Positions 25,742 to 34,293 of a DNA stretch of 64,000 bases are shown piece by piece. Location of the stretch: NCBI GenBank assembly GCA_934474025.1, contig CAKSMF010000001.1:1-64000 (forward strand), read 5' to 3'. The stretch's first letter is position 1. Every line of letters starts with the position of its first letter. This stretch comes from an uncultured Ruminococcus sp. (GTDB taxonomy: Bacteria > Bacillota > Clostridia > Oscillospirales > Ruminococcaceae). The notes below the pieces were generated by a model. It made no database searches, had not been told where the DNA came from, and saw nothing but the letters and a program-made list of their open reading frames with translations. The position numbers were made by a program, and so were the translations under genes.

Positions 25742-26902
25742 ATGTACAATATTCAAACACTTAATAAAATTTCTGCGGTTGGTACAGATATTTTCGATAA
25801 GAGCAAGTACAATGTTTCAGATGCTCCCGAAAATCCCGATGCTATTATGGTAAGAAGTGCTAAAATGCATGATATGCAGTTTAATGAAAATCTTCTCGCA
25901 ATCGCAAGAGCAGGTGCAGGTGTAAATAATATTCCTGTTGAACGCTGTGCAGAAGAGGGTATTTGTGTATTCAATACTCCTGGTGCTAATTCAAATGCTG
26001 TTAAAGAACTTGCTATCTGTGCATTACTTCTTGCATCAAGAAAAATTACAGAGGCAGCAGCATGGGCAGCATCACTTAAAGGCACTCCGGACGCTCCTAA
26101 GACAGTTGAAGGCGGTAAATCTAAATTTGCTGGTCCTGAAATCATGGGAAAAACTCTCGGTATTATCGGACTCGGTGCTATTGGCGGAAAGATTGCTAAT
26201 ACTGCGGTTGCACTTGGTATGAAAGTTATCGGATATGACCCGTACCTTTCTGTAAATAATGCTGTATTACTTGATTCTTCTGTAAAAGTTGTTACAGATA
26301 TCAATGATATTTATAAAAACAGCGATTATATTTCAATTCATATGCCATACACTCCACAGACTAAGAACACTATTGATTCTGAACAGATTGCAATGATGAA
26401 AGACGGTGTTCGTCTTATTAACCTTGCTCGTGGTGAACTCATCAACAGTGAAGCAGTTATAAATGCTATATCCGCTGGTAAAGTAGCAAAATATGTTACA
26501 GATTTTGCTGATGATGTTGTTTTAGGTGCTGAAAATGTAATAGTACTTCCACACCTTGGAGCATCTACTCCGGAAAGTGAAGACAACTGTGCAATTATGG
26601 CTGCTAATGAACTCATAGATTACATTGAAAACGGTAACATCAAAAATAGTGTAAATCTTCCTAATGCTTCTATGAATGCAACTGGTACTAAGGTTTGCGT
26701 AATTCATAAGAATGTCCCTTCAATTATTTCTTCTATCACAAAGAAAATCGGTGATAAGGGACTTAATATTGAAAACATGGTTAATGCAAGCAAAAAGGAT
26801 TTTGCATACACTATGATGGATATTATCGGAGATGTAACAGATTCTATTGTTGATGAAATTAAATCTATTGACGGTATTATCAAAGTAAGAGTTATAAAGT
26901 AA
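25742..26902 (+). CDS. serA: D-3-phosphoglycerate dehydrogenase
   Basis: SerA catalyses the first step of serine synthesis. The 386-residue protein is the short type: a D-2-hydroxyacid dehydrogenase core with Rossmann motif GIIGLGAIGGKIANTA (about residue 140), NLARGELINSEAV, the catalytic HLGAST segment, and one C-terminal ACT domain (about 315-386) that probably senses serine. It lies directly downstream of serC, which supports the substrate over other hydroxyacid dehydrogenases. Confidence 0.94.
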   Translation: MYNIQTLNKISAVGTDIFDKSKYNVSDAPENPDAIMVRSAKMHDMQFNENLLAIARAGAGVNNIPVERCAEEGICVFNTPGANSNAVKELAICALLLASRKITEAAAWAASLKGTPDAPKTVEGGKSKFAGPEIMGKTLGIIGLGAIGGKIANTAVALGMKVIGYDPYLSVNNAVLLDSSVKVVTDINDIYKNSDYISIHMPYTPQTKNTIDSEQIAMMKDGVRLINLARGELINSEAVINAISAGKVAKYVTDFADDVVLGAENVIVLPHLGASTPESEDNCAIMAANELIDYIENGNIKNSVNLPNASMNATGTKVCVIHKNVPSIISSITKKIGDKGLNIENMVNASKKDFAYTMMDIIGDVTDSIVDEIKSIDGIIKVRVIK

Positions 26903-26920
26903 TGAATTTATAAAGATATA

Positions 26921-26963
26921 ATAAAATTCCTCCCGTGTTTTTTACACCACAGGAGGAATTTTT
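26921..26963. terminator. Bidirectional terminator after serA and the dockerin-VanY gene
   Basis: TTCCTCC (26927-26933) pairs with GGAGGAA (26952-26958), with inner GTG/CAC pairing and A/T-runs on both sides. It resembles the terminator at 17635-17680 in arms and loop. Confidence 0.85.
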
Positions 26964-26966
26964 ATT

Positions 26967-28460
26967 TTAATGATAATATGAATCTATACCGAGATATTCT
27001 TCAAGTGAAAGTCCACTGTTATAGACATCTGTAGCTTTTTCAACACCTAAATAACGTATATGCCATGGTTCATATTTATAGCCGGTAATACTTTCTTTTT
27101 CTTTTTGATAGCGTATTATGAATCCAAATTCATGAGCATGATTTTCAAGCCATATAGCTTCTGGAGTTCCTGCAAAAGAATCATCAATAGTATTGACATC
27201 TATTGCAAGACCTGTTTGGTGTTCAGAATGTCCGGGACGTGCTGAAAAAGTATCTGCTTTTTGTTTTCCGTACCATGAAACATAATTGTTATATAATTGC
27301 GACTGATACGAATAAGAACGATATCCAGATGAAAGGTATATATTAAGACCATCTTTTGAGGCTGCCTCTGAAAGTAATTTAAATTGCTTCAAAGTAGTTT
27401 CGTCCATACCCGGTGCGTAGGTTGACGGAAGAGAATAACTTTTATTTGCTATTAAAATTCCATCAACATATGTAACTCCGTCAATCTGCTGAATTTTTTT
27501 ATAAGGTTCTTTAGTGACATTAACCTTTATATCGGCTGTTATTTCGGGATTGTCAACGCTTGAAACAGTTATTATACAAGTACCCTCTGAAATACCGGTA
27601 ACAGTTCCGTCAATAGCGACATGAGCTATTCCCATATCCGAACTTGTCCAGACTAAGTTTTTGTTTTCGACAGTTTCCGGAAGTAATGTTACTTCTGATA
27701 TATCCTTATCACCAATCTGTAAATTCATGCTGTATTTTGAAAGTTTAATATCTGTTATTCTTTCGGTTGATTTGTATACTTTTACATTGATATCAGCCTT
27801 TACTTCCGGATTATCAACGCTCTTAACTGTAACTATGCATTCGCCCTCTGAAACTCCTGTAATATAGCCGAGATTATCAACTGTAGCTATTTTTTCATCA
27901 GAAGTAGTCCATATTTCGTCTTTATTTGGAGCGTTTTCCGGTGACATAACAACATATGAAATATCTTTTCCGCCTATTGGTATGCTTATATCATATTTTG
28001 TAAGTCTTATATCTGAAACTATCGGAGATGATTTAGCTGTAGTAGTGGTGGTAGTAGTTTGTGAAATTTCAGTTACAGTTGTGGTTGAAGTTTCAGAATT
28101 TTTATTTTCGTTGTACCATATGTTCATTGCAAGTTCACCGCCGGTAGAAGTATATGCATAATACGAAAGTACATATGATGCATCTGAAGCATCTATGATA
28201 CTGTCCATATTTATATCAGCGGATTTTTTTTGTTCATCAGTAAAAGTAGTTTCTCCGACAGTTGAAAGGCTGGCATATTCAATAAGTATATTTGTTGAAT
28301 CAACAGCATCAACAAGTCCATTGTTGTCGATATCACCCATTCTGTTATTGACAGATATGTCAGTTGTGGCGGATATTTTATTTACTGTCTGGATACTGAA
28401 AACAGATACAGCACTTAAACCGATAGTAAAAATCATATTAATTATTTTTTTCTTTTTCAT
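26967..28460 (-). CDS. Dockerin-bearing D-alanyl-D-alanine carboxypeptidase (VanY type)
   Basis: The 497-residue secreted protein has a signal peptide (about 1-31). An N-terminal dockerin follows (40-118), with calcium loops DIDNNGLVDAVDS and INMDSIIDASDAS. After a short Thr linker there are two Big_2-type Ig-like domains (about 150-235 and 240-325; both carry KITV/CIITV strands and VSEGEC or ISEGTC). The C-terminus is a VanY carboxypeptidase domain (about 335-490) with SGYRSYSYQSQLYNNY, the zinc motif SEHQTGLAIDV and YEPWHIRYLG. VanY-type enzymes remove terminal D-Ala from peptidoglycan stems. A dockerin would place such an enzyme on a scaffoldin or on the cell surface. The ATG at 28458-28460 follows AAGGGG; the frame extends further upstream without support. 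Confidence 0.9.
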   Translation of the reverse strand: MKKKKIINMIFTIGLSAVSVFSIQTVNKISATTDISVNNRMGDIDNNGLVDAVDSTNILIEYASLSTVGETTFTDEQKKSADINMDSIIDASDASYVLSYYAYTSTGGELAMNIWYNENKNSETSTTTVTEISQTTTTTTTAKSSPIVSDIRLTKYDISIPIGGKDISYVVMSPENAPNKDEIWTTSDEKIATVDNLGYITGVSEGECIVTVKSVDNPEVKADINVKVYKSTERITDIKLSKYSMNLQIGDKDISEVTLLPETVENKNLVWTSSDMGIAHVAIDGTVTGISEGTCIITVSSVDNPEITADIKVNVTKEPYKKIQQIDGVTYVDGILIANKSYSLPSTYAPGMDETTLKQFKLLSEAASKDGLNIYLSSGYRSYSYQSQLYNNYVSWYGKQKADTFSARPGHSEHQTGLAIDVNTIDDSFAGTPEAIWLENHAHEFGFIIRYQKEKESITGYKYEPWHIRYLGVEKATDVYNSGLSLEEYLGIDSYYH

Positions 28461-28646
28461 GTTAACCCCTTCTGTATTTATTTCTGTAAATATGTTTATG
28501 TTCAACTTGGATATATTATTATATCATAAAAAGTTTTTTAATAAAAGACTTTTTGAATTATTTTTATATATTGTCTAAAATATAGAGATTACTTTATGAT
28601 AAATTATGAATATTATATAATATGCAACGAAAAATTATATCTAATA

Positions 28647-28681
28647 TAAAAAAATGCCCACAGATTTTTTTCTGTAGGCAT
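28647..28681 (-). terminator. Terminator of the malQ-glgP operon
   Basis: ATGCC-ACAG and its complement CTGT-GGCAT form a hairpin; in the minus direction it is followed by a run of about seven T. It lies just past the glgP stop codon. Confidence 0.83.
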
Positions 28682-28687
28682 TATATA

Positions 28688-31033
28688 TTATTTTATGTTC
28701 CAGATATTTTCTGCATAATCAGCAATTGTACGGTCTGAACTGAATTTTCCGGCATTGCACATATTAAGCCATTGTTTTTTAGCAAAATTCATTCTGTCTG
28801 TTCCGTAATCACTATTGGATTTAAGCTTTGTTTCAACATAGCTTTCAAGGTCTCCAAGCAGATAGTAATGGTCGGGAGCGTGCCAGCTTGCACCGTCAAG
28901 AAGTGAAGTATAGAGCTCAAGGAAATCACCGCTACCACCGTCCGAAACTGTACCGTCTATTAGAGTGGAAATAACTTTCTTTATTTTTTCGTTAGAGGAG
29001 AAAATTTTTCTGCTGTCGTAATCGGGAACTATTTTTTCAAGTTCTTCAACCTTAGCACCAAAGATATAGTTATTTTCTTCTCCTGCCTCCTGAACTATTT
29101 CAATGTTTGCACCGTCATAAGTTCCGAGGGTAACAGCACCATTAAGCATAAGTTTCATGTTGCCAGTACCGGAAGCTTCTGTACCGGCTGTTGAAATCTG
29201 TTCGGAAACGTCTGCACCAGCAACGAGTTTTTCAGCATATGAAACATTGTAGTTCTGTACAAAAACGACTTTGAGTAAATCTTTGGTTTCAGGGTCAGAA
29301 GAAACTATTTTTGCTATTTCATTGATATACTTTATGATAGCTTTTGCTCTCTTATAACCTGGAGCGGATTTTGCACCGAAAATAAACGTTGTAGGAGTGA
29401 AATTCTTAATAGAACCGTCTTTAATTCCGTAGTAAATCCAGAGAATTGAAAAAGCATTAAGAAGTTGTCTTTTGTATTCGTGAAGTCTCTTAATCTGGAT
29501 ATCAAAAATTGATTCAGGATTAATTTCCACACCGTCATGAGCCTTTATGAAATCTGCAAGCTGATTTTTCTTTGTCTGCTTGATTGAAATGAATTTATTT
29601 AAAATCTCTTCATTATCGGAATACTTTTCAAGATTCTTGAGCATATCAAGATTAACAATCCATTCATCAGTGCCGAGAAGTTCAGTAATAAGTGAGGAGA
29701 GTTCCATATTGCAAAGAGCAAGCCATCGTCTTTGAGTAATACCGTTTGTTTCGTTGCGGAAACGTTCCGGATATAAGTTATACCAGTTTGAAAGTACAGT
29801 ATCTTTAAGAATCTGAGTATGAATTTCGGCAACACCATTAATATGACTGGATACATAACAAGCCATATCAGCCATATGAATAAGTTCACCTTTGATAATC
29901 TTCATTTCAGATATAGTCTTTTTATCAATGTTTTTATTGTAAAGTTCAGCAATAAGTTCTTCATTAATTTGAATTATTATCTCATAGATTCTTGGAAGTA
30001 CTTCTTCAACAAGACCAATCCACCATTTTTCAAGGGCTTCCTGCATAACAGTATGGTTTGTGTAATTGAAAACTTTTTTAGCAATTTCAAGAGCCTTATC
30101 GAATTTGTAACCTTCATTGTCAACTAACTGTCTGATGAGTTCCGGAATTGAAATAACTGGGTGTGTATCATTAAGCTGTATGGAAATATAATCAGCGAGA
30201 TTATCAAGAGTACCATAACGTGCTTTGTGTTTTTTGATGATATCAGTTAATGACGCACAACTAAAGAAATACTGCTGTTTCAAACGAAGTTTTTTACCCT
30301 CGTTTGTGTCATCGTTTGGATAAAGAACTCTTGAAATATCTTCTGCATATATTTTTTCTTTAGAAGCTTCAAGATAATTTTGTTTGTTGAATGTATCAAA
30401 ATCGAATTCCTTAACAGGTTCAGCCTGCCAAAGTCTGAGAGTACCTACATTTTCAGTTTTACAGCCAAAAATCGGCATATCATACGGAACTGCTTTAACA
30501 GTTTGTCCGTTATACTTGATTAAAACTGTATCTTCATCACATCTTTTTGACCAGCAATCGCCGTATTTAGTCCAGTCGTCAATATCTTCACACTGAAAAC
30601 CGTCAACTATTGATTGTTTGAAGAGTCCGTATTTATAACGGATTCCATAACCATCAAGTGGCAATGAAAGTGATGCAGCACTATCAAGGAAACAAGCTGC
30701 AAGTCTGCCAAGACCACCATTGCCTAAAGCTGCATCTTCAATTACTTCAAGGTCAGCGAGTGAAAGACCAAGTTCATTGAAGATTTCTTGTACTTCGTTA
30801 TAAATACCAAGGCAAAGGAGGTTATTATATACAGCACGTCCGACAAGGAATTCCATAGAAAGATATGCAGAACGTCTTTTTGAGAGATGTTCTTCACGAC
30901 TCTTGTTCCAGCGGTCAGAATAGAGTTCCATAACTGTATCGCCGAGAGCATTATGGAGTTCCTGTGGTGTGGCTGACTTTATATCTTTAGGAAGTCTGCC
31001 GGTAAACTTTTCAATAAAAACTTTTTTATCCAT
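28688..31033 (-). CDS. glgP: Glycogen/maltodextrin phosphorylase
   Basis: This GT35 enzyme releases glucose 1-phosphate from glycogen or maltodextrin. The 781-residue protein has the N-terminal SAYLSMEFLVGRAVYNNL and DAALGNGGLGRLAACFLDS, the central IQLNDTHPVI, and the PLP region TEASGTGNMKLMLNGAVTLG with its lysine. The family's C-terminal RMNFAKKQWLN segment is present. Length is normal. It is 17 bp downstream of malQ; together they convert stored or imported alpha-glucan to glucose 1-phosphate. Confidence 0.96.
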   Translation of the reverse strand: MDKKVFIEKFTGRLPKDIKSATPQELHNALGDTVMELYSDRWNKSREEHLSKRRSAYLSMEFLVGRAVYNNLLCLGIYNEVQEIFNELGLSLADLEVIEDAALGNGGLGRLAACFLDSAASLSLPLDGYGIRYKYGLFKQSIVDGFQCEDIDDWTKYGDCWSKRCDEDTVLIKYNGQTVKAVPYDMPIFGCKTENVGTLRLWQAEPVKEFDFDTFNKQNYLEASKEKIYAEDISRVLYPNDDTNEGKKLRLKQQYFFSCASLTDIIKKHKARYGTLDNLADYISIQLNDTHPVISIPELIRQLVDNEGYKFDKALEIAKKVFNYTNHTVMQEALEKWWIGLVEEVLPRIYEIIIQINEELIAELYNKNIDKKTISEMKIIKGELIHMADMACYVSSHINGVAEIHTQILKDTVLSNWYNLYPERFRNETNGITQRRWLALCNMELSSLITELLGTDEWIVNLDMLKNLEKYSDNEEILNKFISIKQTKKNQLADFIKAHDGVEINPESIFDIQIKRLHEYKRQLLNAFSILWIYYGIKDGSIKNFTPTTFIFGAKSAPGYKRAKAIIKYINEIAKIVSSDPETKDLLKVVFVQNYNVSYAEKLVAGADVSEQISTAGTEASGTGNMKLMLNGAVTLGTYDGANIEIVQEAGEENNYIFGAKVEELEKIVPDYDSRKIFSSNEKIKKVISTLIDGTVSDGGSGDFLELYTSLLDGASWHAPDHYYLLGDLESYVETKLKSNSDYGTDRMNFAKKQWLNMCNAGKFSSDRTIADYAENIWNIK

Positions 31034-31050
31034 GTAAATTTTCCTCCTGA

Positions 31051-32523
31051 TTATCTGTTGTATAATTTATTTAATTTTTTAATTTTCTTTGCAAGTTCAG
31101 GGGTGAAATCACTTTCATGTGTTCTGAATTGCCAGTTACCGCCCAGTATAGACGGAGTATTCATTCTGCCGTCTTTACCGCTTTCAAGAAAATCCTGAAT
31201 CTGTGCTACTGCGACTTCTGCCACGCTTGACCAAGTAGCACGTATTACAGCATCGGGAATATCTTTCTTTTTATTCACATTGAGGTATTTTTTTGCGAAT
31301 TTCAGAGATTTAGGAGACATTGATTCAACCCAGCCTATAAGAGTTTCATTGTCATGAGTTCCGGTATAGGCGAAATAGTTTGTACTTGAAAAATTATGTG
31401 GCAGATGTTCATTTGTGCCGTTGTCAAATCCAAACTGTAGGACTTTCATTCCCGGATAACCGCAGTTATCAAGAAGTTTACGTACTTCCGGTGTGATAAA
31501 CCCTAAATCTTCCGCAATGATATTAAGTTTACCGAGTTTTTGTTCTGCCATCTGGAAAAGTTCATAATCAGGACCTTTTTTCCATTCGCCTATTGTAGCA
31601 TCATCATTACCATAAGGAATTGTATAATAACTTTCAAAACCTCTGAAATGGTCAATTCTGACTATATCATACAGTTTGGAAGCGTTTTTAATACGGTTAA
31701 TCCACCATTTGTAACCAGTTTTTTTGTGGTATTCCCAATCATAAAGAGGATTTCCCCAAAGCTGACCTGTTGGAGAAAAATCATCGGGCGGACAACCTGC
31801 CACTGCTACAGGAGAGTGTTTCTTGTCAAACCAGAAAAGTTTAGGATTTGACCATGCCTCAACGCTGTCCAATGCACAATAAATCGGAATATCACCAATA
31901 ATTTCAATACCATTATCATTGGCATATTTTTTTAGTTCAGACCATTGTTTGTCAAATTCAAACTGAATAAATTTAAAGAAATTTATATCCTGTTTAAGTT
32001 CTTTTTTAGCGTCTGTGATAGCATTGGTTTTGTGAAGTGAAATATTCTCTTCCCATTCATACCACGCTTTGCCGTTGTTTTTGAATTTCAGAGCCATGAA
32101 TAAAGCGTATTCATTAAGCCAGAATTTATTTTTTTGACAGAACTTGTTATACTCCGGAAAGTTTGACGGTTTAAAACGTGAATATGCTATTCTCAATACA
32201 TCAAAGCAGTTATCATAAATCATACTATAATCTACTTTATCAGGAGATTCTTCCCAGTTGATTGAAGTATATTCATTTTTTTCAAGAAGACCGTCTGATT
32301 CAAGAATTTCAAAATCTATAAAATAAGGATTACCGGCATTCACTGAAAAAGACTGATACGGAGAATCGCCATAGCTTGTGGGAGAAAGTGGAAGTATCTG
32401 CCAGCATTTTGTTTTACTCTTTTTAAGGAAGTCAACAAACTCAAAAGCGTGTTTGCCCATTTTTCCTATGCCGTACTCTGACGGCAAACTTGATATATGC
32501 ATCAATATACAGCTTTTACGCAT
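31051..32523 (-). CDS. malQ: 4-alpha-glucanotransferase (amylomaltase)
   Basis: MalQ (GH77) disproportionates maltodextrins. The 490-residue protein has the usual N-terminal WQILPLSPTSYGDSPYQSFS, the nucleophile region RIDHFRGFESYYTIP, IIAEDLGFITPEV and the GTHDNETL motif that includes the third catalytic acid. It is the first gene of a malQ-glgP pair. The upstream region toward the divergent membrane-protein gene contains an inverted repeat at 32547-32566. Confidence 0.96.
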   Translation of the reverse strand: MRKSCILMHISSLPSEYGIGKMGKHAFEFVDFLKKSKTKCWQILPLSPTSYGDSPYQSFSVNAGNPYFIDFEILESDGLLEKNEYTSINWEESPDKVDYSMIYDNCFDVLRIAYSRFKPSNFPEYNKFCQKNKFWLNEYALFMALKFKNNGKAWYEWEENISLHKTNAITDAKKELKQDINFFKFIQFEFDKQWSELKKYANDNGIEIIGDIPIYCALDSVEAWSNPKLFWFDKKHSPVAVAGCPPDDFSPTGQLWGNPLYDWEYHKKTGYKWWINRIKNASKLYDIVRIDHFRGFESYYTIPYGNDDATIGEWKKGPDYELFQMAEQKLGKLNIIAEDLGFITPEVRKLLDNCGYPGMKVLQFGFDNGTNEHLPHNFSSTNYFAYTGTHDNETLIGWVESMSPKSLKFAKKYLNVNKKKDIPDAVIRATWSSVAEVAVAQIQDFLESGKDGRMNTPSILGGNWQFRTHESDFTPELAKKIKKLNKLYNR

Positions 32524-32546
32524 ATAAAATTCACCTTTCCATATTT

Positions 32547-32566
32547 CCGGAACTGTATAATTCCGG
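32547..32566. promoter_or_regulatory. Inverted repeat upstream of malQ
   Basis: CCGGAA-CTGTATAA-TTCCGG is a perfect inverted repeat with 6-base arms, in the 88-bp divergent gap between malQ and the CmpB-like gene. A TATAAT follows at 32567-32572 on the plus strand. It may be an operator for one or both genes. Confidence 0.35.
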
Positions 32567-32611
32567 TATAATTGTATATAATACCATAAAAACGAAATGA
32601 GGTTAATTATT

Positions 32612-33007
32612 ATGAAATTTGCCCAGCATTTTTTTGCATTTTTAATGGGATACTTTATTTATAGTCTTATTGAAATAATAAACCGTGGTTATACTCACTG
32701 GACTATGTCACTGACCGGCGGTTTTATACTGATGATTCTTTATGCTCTCAATAATCGTAAAACTATAACACTTATCAAAAGTTGTTTTATAGGTTCTGTA
32801 ATAATAACGGCAGTTGAATTTGCAGTCGGAATATTTGACAACATAATTATGCATTGGAATGTATGGGATTATTCTGCTATGCCTTTCAATATTCTTGGAC
32901 AGATATGCCTGTTATTTTCGTGTTATTGGTTTTTATTGTGTATTCCCGCATACTACCTGTGCAGGTTTATGCATAAAAGGTTTGCAAGCAGTGAACTAAC
33001 TTCATAA
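32612..33007 (+). CDS. CmpB-like membrane protein (putative ABC-type permease, PF06541-like)
   Basis: The 131-residue protein has four hydrophobic segments and the signature HWNVWDYSAMPFNILGQICL near residue 85, typical of the CmpB/PF06541 family. These proteins are annotated as putative ABC transporter permeases although partner ATPases are often absent, as here. The true role is unknown. The ATG at 32612 follows GAGGTTAATT and is preferred over an upstream in-frame ATG that would lie inside the ribosome-binding site. Confidence 0.75.
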   Translation: MKFAQHFFAFLMGYFIYSLIEIINRGYTHWTMSLTGGFILMILYALNNRKTITLIKSCFIGSVIITAVEFAVGIFDNIIMHWNVWDYSAMPFNILGQICLLFSCYWFLLCIPAYYLCRFMHKRFASSELTS

Positions 33008-33013
33008 TATCCT

Positions 33014-33049
33014 AAAAACAGGCTGTTCCGAATTATATCAGGACAGCCT
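33014..33049 (-). terminator. Terminator of the zinc-ribbon gene
   Basis: AGGCTGT and ACAGCCT pair; in the minus direction the stem is followed by GTTTTTAGG. On the plus strand no T-run follows. Confidence 0.65.
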
Positions 33050-33061
33050 TGACAGGTTAAT

Positions 33062-33457
33062 TTATTTGTTGGAGTTCTGAGAATCGTCAAATTCAGAACC
33101 TACATCTACTTCATCAACATCAGGAATTTTTGCACCGCAACGTCCACAGAACTGGAAACGTTCATTAACTTCTGCTTCACACTTAGGGCAGATTCTGTAA
33201 CCTCTGATACCATTAAGTTCATATTTCATTCTCTTGATTCTTCTTTTTCTTGAATCGATGTCATCACAAAGAGCCTTAAAACCTGCTGGGTCATCATTAG
33301 GATTTTTGTAGTATTTTTTGCCGATATCTGCAAAAATTTCTACAATTCTTTCTTCTTCATACAGAATCTTTCTTTTAAGGTTGCTTGCTTCTGAAGCAGT
33401 TTTTGATTTTTCAGCAACAATCCTTTGAGCGTCGTTGAATTTATCAATAATACCCAT
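33062..33457 (-). CDS. Zinc-ribbon protein with helical N-terminus
   Basis: The 131-residue protein has a long, charged helical region (residues 1-80, likely coiled coil) followed by a zinc ribbon with CPKCEAEVNERFQFCGRCGA (two C-x2-C pairs). The tail is acidic. There is no membrane segment. Proteins of this shape are common in Clostridia; the function is unknown. It stands alone, with a ribosome-binding site AGGAGTG upstream. Confidence 0.8.
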   Translation of the reverse strand: MGIIDKFNDAQRIVAEKSKTASEASNLKRKILYEEERIVEIFADIGKKYYKNPNDDPAGFKALCDDIDSRKRRIKRMKYELNGIRGYRICPKCEAEVNERFQFCGRCGAKIPDVDEVDVGSEFDDSQNSNK

Positions 33458-33582
33458 TGTTAATCACTCCTACTGGAAAAATTTATTACAAAATATTACA
33501 GATATATTATACAACATTTAGTAATGTTTTGTCAAGCGATTTCAAATTTTTTTTAAAAAAGATGAAGTGATTTGTGCAATTG

Positions 33583-34017
33583 TCACATTTCGGCGATATC
33601 ATTTTCGGTAAGCTGAATAATACCCGCATTGGTAAGAACAGATGAAGCTTTTGCATTATCATCAACTCTGATTACAAAAGAAACAGATTTTTCAGATGTT
33701 CCTAAAAATGCATAGAGGTATTCAACATTTACACCCTCGTTGCCAAGAATATCAAGCACACGGCTTAATTGTCCGGCTGTATCAGGAATAGAAACAGTTA
33801 CAACTTCGGTTATGATAACAGCGTAACCGGAGTCAGAAAGCAAATCGCAAGCTTTTTGAGTATCGTTAACAACTATACGGAGTATGCCGAAATCCTTGGT
33901 ATCAGCAATACTCATAGCACGGATATTTATTCCGCCTTCTTTGAGGTGTTTAACAGCTTCATTAAGCTGATTGGGCTTATTATTTACAAAAATAGAAATC
34001 TGTCTTACATTTGCCAT
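33583..34017 (-). CDS. Tandem ACT-domain protein
   Basis: The 144-residue protein consists of two ACT domains: residues 1-70 begin RQISIFVNNKPNQLNEAVKH and residues 71-140 contain VSIPDTAGQLSRVLDILGNE. ACT domains bind amino acids, and stand-alone pairs like this are often encoded next to indolepyruvate oxidoreductase and phenylacetate-CoA ligase genes, as here. A sensor of aromatic or branched-chain amino acids is likely but not shown. Confidence 0.9.
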   Translation of the reverse strand: MANVRQISIFVNNKPNQLNEAVKHLKEGGINIRAMSIADTKDFGILRIVVNDTQKACDLLSDSGYAVIITEVVTVSIPDTAGQLSRVLDILGNEGVNVEYLYAFLGTSEKSVSFVIRVDDNAKASSVLTNAGIIQLTENDIAEM

Positions 34018-34062
34018 AAAAAATCCTCCTTTTGATGTGAATTAGTTACATAATATAATAGT

Positions 34063-34281
34063 TTACTTTTTTTCGTTGTACATGATAAGTACTGAAAAAT
34101 CCTCCATATACTCGTTAACATGAGTTTGAGTATCATGGCACATACCGATTGAGGTACTGTATTTTATGTCAATGACGTCAACAGTTTTAATAAAATCATT
34201 GACATCATCTTCAAAATTTACAAAGCGTTCGTATTTTTCCTGAACCGGTTGAAAGCTTGAAGAAAAAAGTTTTATTTTCAT
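34063..34281 (-). CDS. Small Cse60-like protein
   Basis: This 72-residue protein starts MKIKLFSSSFQPVQEKYERF and contains VDVIDIKYSTSIG and a C-terminal FSVLIMYNEKK. The pattern of a beta strand, a helix, then DIKYS and a final strand resembles the sporulation-linked Cse60 family (PF10957). The match is by pattern only. It lies between paaK (12 bp away) and the ACT gene, in the same direction. Confidence 0.6.
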   Translation of the reverse strand: MKIKLFSSSFQPVQEKYERFVNFEDDVNDFIKTVDVIDIKYSTSIGMCHDTQTHVNEYMEDFSVLIMYNEKK

Positions 34282-34293
34282 GTCAAAAACTCC

